Positions 55,572 to 60,211 of a stretch of DNA of 60,211 bases are shown in pieces. Below the pieces are notes generated by a model, which was not told the DNA's origin, ran no database searches, and worked only from the letters and a program-made list of their open reading frames with translations. The DNA lies in contig NZ_VFVR01000017.1 in NCBI RefSeq assembly GCF_006442205.1, positions 1 through 60,211 on the forward strand. Direction: 5' to 3'. Each line of letters opens with the position of its first letter. Positions within the stretch are counted from its first letter, which is position 1. This stretch comes from Mesorhizobium sp. B2-3-12 (GTDB lineage: Bacteria > Pseudomonadota > Alphaproteobacteria > Rhizobiales > Rhizobiaceae). Position numbers and translations under genes: made by a program.

Positions 55572-55798
55572 GGCGGCCTACAGATTGGAACTGCTGAATA
55601 TGCGCGCACGCATATTTGGTGTCCAACCTCGCTAGTGCAAACCGTTCCGCGAGACAAGCGCAAAGCCGCTGGCTGGCCTTTTGCGCCGCTTTCCCCTATA
55701 GGGCATCAATCCCAATGGAGAGTGGATGTCCACTTACGCTCAGTCCCGGTAAGGCCCTGACCTCTCGATGAGGCAGGGCAGAAAACCTGAAACCCCGT

Positions 55799-55816
55799 GC
55801 CGCGAAGCTTCGCGGC
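55799..55816. repeat. 18-bp perfect palindrome upstream of the YjhX-like gene
   Basis: GCCGCGAAGCTTCGCGGC is self-complementary and is followed by GGCGGCATTTTT, 35 bases before the ATG at 55851. It may act as a terminator for upstream transcription or as an operator or attenuator for the next gene. Confidence 0.6.
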
Positions 55817-55850
55817 GGCGGCATTTTTCGTTTTCCCGGAAACTCTTCAC

Positions 55851-56108
55851 ATGGATATTTCGCGCATTGAACAGCGGGTCTTGCACTTGCTCGCGCAAGG
55901 CGGACGCATTGAAATCGAAAAGAACGACAACAAACGGATCGCTTCCGTCAAATGCCTGACCCGCGACGGCTGGCATTATCCCGGCGTCGATCTCGACTTG
56001 TTCCGAAAGCTGAAACGCAAGAAGGCGGTTTCGTCGTCGGATGGCGGGCCTTACCGCATAACCCGGCGCGGGCTGGAACTCGTCCGCTCCGAACTCGACA
56101 ACAGGTAG
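55851..56108 (+). CDS. YjhX-family (UPF0386) protein
   Basis: An 85-residue protein: MDISRIEQRVLHLLAQGGRI, IEKNDNKRIASVKCLTRDGW, then a C-terminal winged-helix-like ITRRGLELVRSELDNR. The E. coli homologue YjhX has been listed as a toxin of a YjhX-YjhQ toxin-antitoxin pair. No YjhQ-like acetyltransferase is beside it here, although a GNAT gene is 1.8 kb away on the other strand. It is more likely a stand-alone DNA-binding-type protein. Confidence 0.85.
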   Translation: MDISRIEQRVLHLLAQGGRIEIEKNDNKRIASVKCLTRDGWHYPGVDLDLFRKLKRKKAVSSSDGGPYRITRRGLELVRSELDNR

Positions 56109-56156
56109 TCTCCTGGCGCCGCCGGCCGGCATTCGGCCGGCGGTTGCTTTCACCGC

Positions 56157-56588
56157 TCAAGCGGTGGCGATGTAGGCCCGGATTTCCTCGGCCTCGCGCT
56201 CGACATCCTCGATCCGGCGCTTGACCACGTCGCCGATGGACACGATCCCGTCCAGCAGGCCGTCTTTTTCCACCGGCAGATGGCGGAAACGACCCCTGGT
56301 CATGATCTCCATCACCTCGTTGACGGTGTGGTTCTCATTGCAGATCTTCACCTTCGGCGTCATGGCCGAACGCACCGGGATATCAAGCGCGGCGCCGCCT
56401 TCCTTGGCGACCACGCGCACGATGTCGCGCTCCGACAGGATACCAACGATCTTGCGATCGCCATTGGTGATGACCAGCGCGCCGATCCTGTGCTCGGCAA
56501 GGATGCGGATGGCTTCGCTCAGTTTTTCGTTCGGCCCGAGCGTCAACACGTCGTGGCCCTTTTGCTCGAGAATGGCCTTAACCGTCAT
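56157..56588 (-). CDS. CBS-domain protein (tandem CBS pair)
   Basis: A 143-residue protein with two CBS motifs. The first runs about 1-65 (MTVKAILEQKGHDVLTLGPN to IVGILSERDIVRVVA) and the second about 78-135 (KICNENHTVNEVMEIMTRGR to GIVSIGDVVKRRI). CBS pairs bind adenosyl nucleotides as energy sensors. GAGGAGG precedes the ATG. It is upstream of nothing on its strand and its partner is unknown. Confidence 0.9.
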   Translation of the reverse strand: MTVKAILEQKGHDVLTLGPNEKLSEAIRILAEHRIGALVITNGDRKIVGILSERDIVRVVAKEGGAALDIPVRSAMTPKVKICNENHTVNEVMEIMTRGRFRHLPVEKDGLLDGIVSIGDVVKRRIEDVEREAEEIRAYIATA

Positions 56589-56675
56589 GGCGTCCTCCTC
56601 TACTTTGCCAACCGGTTCCTGCCCTGACCGGCTTTCACATAAGAGTGAACATGGTGCGCCGTGATCGGTTGCATT

Positions 56676-57431
56676 TCAAGTACGCTCGGAGGTCTCCCAT
56701 TCGGGCGCTTGCCACCCCCTGTCGAACCAGCGCAGGCCGAAGAAGCCCGCGACAAAGCCGCCAATATGGGCCTCCCAGGCGACCTGGCCGTCCACGCCCG
56801 GCGCGAAACCGAGGAGACCGGTGGCGAGATTGATGATCATCCACACGGCCAGGAAGATGACGACGCCGCGCAGGCGCAACACGATTGAGATCGGCAGCAC
56901 CGGACCGGCGAAGCCCGCCTTGCCGGCCAAACGATCGGTGCGGAAGCCGAAACGCGCCGCGGCGCCCATCATGCCCGATATGGCCCCCGATGCGCCAACC
57001 AGCGGCGCTTCTCCGTAAGGATGCATCGCCCAGAAGAGCGCCACCGAAGCCAATCCGGTGGCGGCAAAGAACAATGCGAACCGGAGCGCGCCGAGCCGAT
57101 TGGCCAACGGCGAGCCAAAGGCGGCGAGCCAGACCATGTTGATGGCGATATGGGCAAAGCCGCCATGCATGAAGGCATAGGTGAAAGGCCGCGTGAAAAG
57201 AAACCAGTCGAACCCGTATTGGCCGGTGTAGAGGACCGGGATGAAAGCGAAGTTTGAAACGAATGCGTTATCCTGCGCTGGCGTAAGCAGATAGTTTTCA
57301 ATCAGATAGACGACCGCGCAGATGCCGATCACCGCCAGCACGATCGGCGGCAGGTTGAACACCGGCTCACGCGCCGGCGGCGGCATGGCTTCGGCCGGTT
57401 CGGGCTGGGACGGATTTTGCGGTTCGCTCAT
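56676..57431 (-). CDS. Rhomboid-family intramembrane serine protease
   Basis: A 251-residue protein with about six transmembrane segments. The catalytic dyad is Ser148 in LVGASGAISGMMG and His222 in WEAHIGGFVAG; HGGFAHIAINMVWL (89-102) carries the oxyanion residues. The first 25 residues are a Pro/Glu-rich cytoplasmic tail. The start has only a weak ribosome-binding site. A 16-bp tandem repeat lies just upstream. Confidence 0.9.
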   Translation of the reverse strand: MSEPQNPSQPEPAEAMPPPAREPVFNLPPIVLAVIGICAVVYLIENYLLTPAQDNAFVSNFAFIPVLYTGQYGFDWFLFTRPFTYAFMHGGFAHIAINMVWLAAFGSPLANRLGALRFALFFAATGLASVALFWAMHPYGEAPLVGASGAISGMMGAAARFGFRTDRLAGKAGFAGPVLPISIVLRLRGVVIFLAVWMIINLATGLLGFAPGVDGQVAWEAHIGGFVAGFFGLRWFDRGWQAPEWETSERT

Positions 57432-57453
57432 CTGAAATCGCGCTCGGTGCTCG

Positions 57454-57507
57454 GTCTGGGGCTGACTAGGCCTGGGGCTGACTAGGTCTGGGGCTGGTTC
57501 GGTCTGG
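57454..57507. repeat. 16-bp tandem repeat, 3.4 units
   Basis: Units are GTCTGGGGCTGACTAG, GCCTGGGGCTGACTAG, GTCTGGGGCTGGTTCG and a partial GTCTGG. It lies 23 bases upstream of the rhomboid ATG, so it is in that gene's leader or promoter. Sixteen is not a multiple of three, which fits a non-coding role. Confidence 0.85.
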
Positions 57508-57573
57508 CCAGCATCTAGATCACCGCCGATGGAACCGCAAACGGCGAATCGTCCCGCTCCGAATCGCCCGGCG

Positions 57574-57614
57574 CGAATCAAAAAAGAAGCCGTCCAAGGT
57601 TTCCCTTGAACGGC
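57574..57614 (-). terminator. Intrinsic terminator, possible small-RNA end
   Basis: An 11-bp stem with one mismatch, GCCGTTCAAGG / CCTTGGACGGC (read leftward), loop GAAA, followed by TTCTTTTTTG. No annotated gene on this strand ends here; the nearest is the divergent PAS gene start at 57880. The remaining 57432-57879 gap (448 bases) holds the 16-bp repeat and TTAACCTTAAC boxes around 57730. Confidence 0.7.
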
Positions 57615-57879
57615 CGGTCGAGCCCCCTGCTCCCCTAAAACTCTTGACTGAAGTGCTGCCGATCGTCGCGAAACGACCGCTTCTGGAGTGGTTTTGGTGT
57701 GCCACAGGGCTCGTCACGGCGCAACGTAAACCATTTGTTAACCTTAACGGCCCCGACCCGTGAACAAGTGTTAACGACGCTGGCACGCTTCCTGCTCCGC
57801 AACGCATGTAGGTCATCGGAGGGCGCCCTTCTGTTCACCGATGGGACATCAGACGACAGAATGCGCGGAGCTTTTTAGT

Positions 57880-58515
57880 ATGAACCAAAACGGATCGATC
57901 ACGCTGTTCCACTATTGGAACCGCCTGCGTGACGGACGCCCCGCTCCGAAGCGATCGGAAGTCGAGCCTGCCGATATCAAGTCGCTGCTGGCCGATACGT
58001 TCATCCTGGAAAAGGACACGCGTGGGCAGCCTGTATTTCGTCTGGCCGGCACCAGGCTCTGCGCCTGTTACGGGCGCGAACTCAAGGGGTTCTCCTTCCC
58101 CTCGCTGTGGCGCGAGAAGGATCAACGGCTGGTTTCGCGCCTGATTCACGGGGTTTTCGACCAGAAATCGGTCGTGCTGATCATTTTCGAGGGCTTCAGC
58201 CGCAACGGCCGCTCCAACAAGTTTGAACTTTTGGCCCTGCCGCTCGACGGCGGCATCGAAAATCCGCGTTGCCTCGGCGTGATCAGCGCCGTGGAAAAGC
58301 CGTTCTGGCTGGGCGCGGATCCGATCACGGACGCCTTGATCGATTCCATCCGCGTCATCGACCCGGAAAAAGAGCTGCTGGGCAACCGTCCGGCGATCGA
58401 CGTTCCCTCGCTCGTTCCCGACGAGATCGAGGCTCCCGACACGATCTCGGCGCTTGGCCGGGCGCGCCGAATCCGCCATCTCGTCGTCTTCGACGGCGGG
58501 CGCGAGGATAGTTGA
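57880..58515 (+). CDS. PAS-domain protein (PAS_5-like)
   Basis: A 211-residue cytoplasmic protein. The start MNQNGSITLFHYWNRLRDGR is chosen because GGAG lies nine bases upstream; an earlier ATG at 57841 has none. It resembles the PAS_5 group of alphaproteobacteria: RLRDGRPAPKRSEVEPADIK, DTFILEKDTRGQPVFRLAGT, CACYGRELKGFSF and SRNGRSNKFELLALPLDGGI. No output domain is present. It probably senses a small ligand or redox state; its partner may be the next PilZ protein, judged by position only. Confidence 0.8.
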   Translation: MNQNGSITLFHYWNRLRDGRPAPKRSEVEPADIKSLLADTFILEKDTRGQPVFRLAGTRLCACYGRELKGFSFPSLWREKDQRLVSRLIHGVFDQKSVVLIIFEGFSRNGRSNKFELLALPLDGGIENPRCLGVISAVEKPFWLGADPITDALIDSIRVIDPEKELLGNRPAIDVPSLVPDEIEAPDTISALGRARRIRHLVVFDGGREDS

Positions 58516-58630
58516 TGATCCCACGGTCTTGCAGGCTGTTTTTTCCCCTTTGTTAACCCGCTTTGTTGTACTTCTCTGATGAAGTTCCTCGCATCCACGC
58601 GCGGGAATGCCAAACGGGGTGTAGTCAGTC

Positions 58631-59248
58631 ATGAGGTCAGCGGCGGTCGACTACGCGCCGTCCCAAGCTGAAAGGCGTAACTTTCAGCGCGTCCGGGTCA
58701 AGATATACGGACGATTCATGCTGGAGGACCGCACCGAGCACCCGTGCCAGGTGGTGGACATGTCGCCCGGCAATGTCGCGCTTCGCACCGACCGCATCGG
58801 CATGCCCGGCGAAAAAGTCATCGCATATATCGACCATATCGGCCGCATCGAGGGTGTCGTGACACGCACGCTCCAGGACGGCTTCGCCATGACGGTGATC
58901 GCATCCGACCGCAAGAAGGACAAGCTCGCGGCGCAGCTGACCTGGCTGGCCAACAAGCACGAGCTCGACCTGCCGGAAGACCGCCGCCACGAGCGCGTCG
59001 CGCCTCGCAACCCGACCAGCGTGCTGCAACTCACTGACGGCCGCCAGTATCAGTGCCGGATCATCGATCTGTCGCTGTCGGGCGCCGCGATCGAGATCGA
59101 CGTCAAACCGGCGATCGGCGTCCAGGTCATGCTCGGCACGATGCGCGGCCAGATCGTGCGGCATTTCGAAGATGGCGTCGCCATCGAATTCGCCGTCATC
59201 CAGCGCCCCGAAACGCTCGATTCGGAATTCAACACGCCACGCGCCTGA
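58631..59248 (+). CDS. Protein with two PilZ domains
   Basis: A 205-residue protein with two PilZ-type repeats. The first has a RxxxR-type element (RNFQR, 16-20, in ERRNFQRVRV) and a degenerate DMSPGN (43-48). The second has EDRRHERVAP and the full D-x-S-x-x-G motif DLSLSGAAIEI. PilZ domains bind cyclic di-GMP. Whether both copies bind it is uncertain; the second matches the consensus better. The ATG is at 58631 with GGGGTG upstream. Its gene is 115 bases after the PAS gene and ends at a strong terminator. Confidence 0.88.
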   Translation: MRSAAVDYAPSQAERRNFQRVRVKIYGRFMLEDRTEHPCQVVDMSPGNVALRTDRIGMPGEKVIAYIDHIGRIEGVVTRTLQDGFAMTVIASDRKKDKLAAQLTWLANKHELDLPEDRRHERVAPRNPTSVLQLTDGRQYQCRIIDLSLSGAAIEIDVKPAIGVQVMLGTMRGQIVRHFEDGVAIEFAVIQRPETLDSEFNTPRA

Positions 59249-59271
59249 CGGGACCGCGAAGCACGCCCATC

Positions 59272-59296
59272 AAACCGGCCCGCGCGGCCGGTTTTT
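59272..59296 (+). terminator. Intrinsic terminator after the PilZ gene
   Basis: A 9-bp stem AAACCGGCC / GGCCGGTTT with a 5-base loop and a TTTTT tail. Confidence 0.85.
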
Positions 59297-59530
59297 GATT
59301 CCGGCAGCGGCGATCCATATGCCCTCGGACAAGCAGGTCGTCATAGGCGGAGACGGGTTCGCGCGAGGCCGAGATCGTCGAAATCCAGGCCGCAACCCAA
59401 ACAATTCAATACTCAAATGACTCAAATTTTATGTTTATTCTACGGACGTTTTACTTAATATCTACTTCGCGCTTTTGCGTCAAATAAATCCAGCCGTGGC
59501 AATGTCTCCTTCGAACGGGGAGACTGAATA

Positions 59531-60139
59531 ATGAAAAAAATGAGGGGCAAGCTGTTGCTGATGGCAATGGCGCTGCAGCTTTCCGCCTGGGGATCAGCAT
59601 ATGCCGCGGGACCGGCCTATATGCACACCGGCGGCCGCACCACGCAACCTGTTGGCCACTATGAGTTCTGCCAGCGCATTCCTGGCGAATGCAACGAGAA
59701 GACCCCCAAGGGCGCGCCAGTCGATCTGACCCGCAAGCTTTGGGCGACGATCGTCAACATCAACAATTCGGTCAACACCCGCGTCAAGCCGCGCACCGAC
59801 ATGGAAAACTACGGTGTCGAGGAATATTGGTCCTACCCGGACAATGGTTACGGCGATTGCGAGGACTACGCGCTGGAAAAGCGCCGCGAGCTGATGGATG
59901 CGGGCGTGCCGGCCGGCGACCTGCTGATGACGGTTGCGCGCCAGCCCAATGGCGACGGCCACGCTGTGCTGACCGTGCGCACCAGCCTCGGCGAGTTCAT
60001 CCTCGATAACTTGCAAACCAAGGTGCTGGCCTGGACGGACACCGACTACACCTATCTCAAGCGCCAATCGACGGAGAATTCCGGCGTTTGGGTGACGATC
60101 AACGACGGCCGTTCCGACGCGGTCGCCAGCGTCCGCTGA
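59531..60139 (+). CDS. Bacterial transglutaminase-like cysteine protease (LapG-type)
   Basis: A 202-residue exported protein of the BTLCP/DUF920 family, to which the LapG adhesin protease belongs. The signal peptide ends near AYAA-G (about 26). The catalytic triad is Cys110 in NGYGDCEDYALEKRREL, His144 in GDGHAVLTVRT and Asp159 in EFILDNLQ. The 282-base gap before it carries the PilZ terminator and a tandem ACTCAAATG / ACTCAAATT. LapG cleaves surface adhesins under control of a c-di-GMP receptor (LapD). No LapD or adhesin gene is in the window. The last 72 bases hold no feature. Confidence 0.88.
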   Translation: MKKMRGKLLLMAMALQLSAWGSAYAAGPAYMHTGGRTTQPVGHYEFCQRIPGECNEKTPKGAPVDLTRKLWATIVNINNSVNTRVKPRTDMENYGVEEYWSYPDNGYGDCEDYALEKRRELMDAGVPAGDLLMTVARQPNGDGHAVLTVRTSLGEFILDNLQTKVLAWTDTDYTYLKRQSTENSGVWVTINDGRSDAVASVR

Positions 60140-60211
60140 GGATGCCAATGAGGTCTGGCGCGTTGTCCTGAAGCGACGCGCCCAACGAGAAACCCGGTCG
60201 AGTCCCCACCC

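Noticed and set aside
53573..56108. GNAT and YjhX-like genes as a YjhX-YjhQ toxin-antitoxin pair
   Set aside because: They are on opposite strands, separated by gatB, and the GNAT gene is coupled to gatB instead.
57454..57507. CRISPR-like array
   Set aside because: The units are directly adjacent with no spacers and only 16 bases long.

Overview
The window looks like ordinary chromosome of a rhizobial alphaproteobacterium, most likely Mesorhizobium or a close Phyllobacteriaceae relative. Reasons: high GC with strong GC bias at third positions; Rhizobiales-type gene blocks (rne / AmiC-type amidase / mrcA / prfB; M48 protease / DsbA-like / aroQ / accB / accC / aat / DUF2155 / NDUFA12); BA14K, NDUFA12 and bacterial transglutaminase-like cysteine protease families; and rhizobial-style intergenic palindromes. 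The genus is inferred by recognition, not computed.

Layout. 1-4.5 kb: 5' part of tuf (EF-Tu), an EamA transporter, small stress-type membrane proteins, tRNA-Gly and tRNA-Tyr, and rlmB. 4.6-9.4 kb: a glyoxylate operon gcl-hyi-glxR read leftward, with a divergent IclR regulator. 9.4-11.5 kb: small envelope and secreted proteins, including two with a shared signal peptide but unrelated mature parts (one BA14K, one histidine-rich). 11.7-16.3 kb: a variable zone. It holds a 2.6-kb micro-island inserted at tRNA-Thr and bounded by a copy of the tRNA 3' half, and a second, AT-rich insert flanked by a perfect 109-bp direct repeat. 16.2-24.8 kb: a two-operon module with a polyamine-type ABC importer, an MBL-fold hydrolase, an amidase, a second binding protein and two TetR regulators. 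25.2-32.2 kb: sugar-nucleotide epimerase, NAD kinase, DEAD-box helicase and several envelope proteins.

32.4-43.6 kb: prfB with its programmed +1 frameshift, PBP1A, N-acetylmuramoyl-alanine amidase, RNase E with a long upstream leader, glutaminase and an aminotransferase. 43.7-52.6 kb: envelope quality control (M48 protease, DsbA-like), aroQ, accBC, aat, a complex I accessory protein and panBC. 52.7-60.2 kb: AIM24, GNAT, gatB, YjhX-like, CBS, rhomboid, PAS, two-domain PilZ and LapG-type protease genes.

How the genes work together. gcl-hyi-glxR converts glyoxylate through tartronate semialdehyde to glycerate. The ABC/amidase module probably imports an amide- or amine-containing compound and hydrolyses it. 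mrcA and the amidase gene build and remodel peptidoglycan beside RNase E. The least ordinary parts are the tRNA-Thr micro-island, the 109-bp-repeat insert, the two-TetR ABC/amidase/MBL locus, several strong unexplained palindromes, and a candidate small RNA near 57.6 kb. I saw no phage, CRISPR, secretion or defence system.
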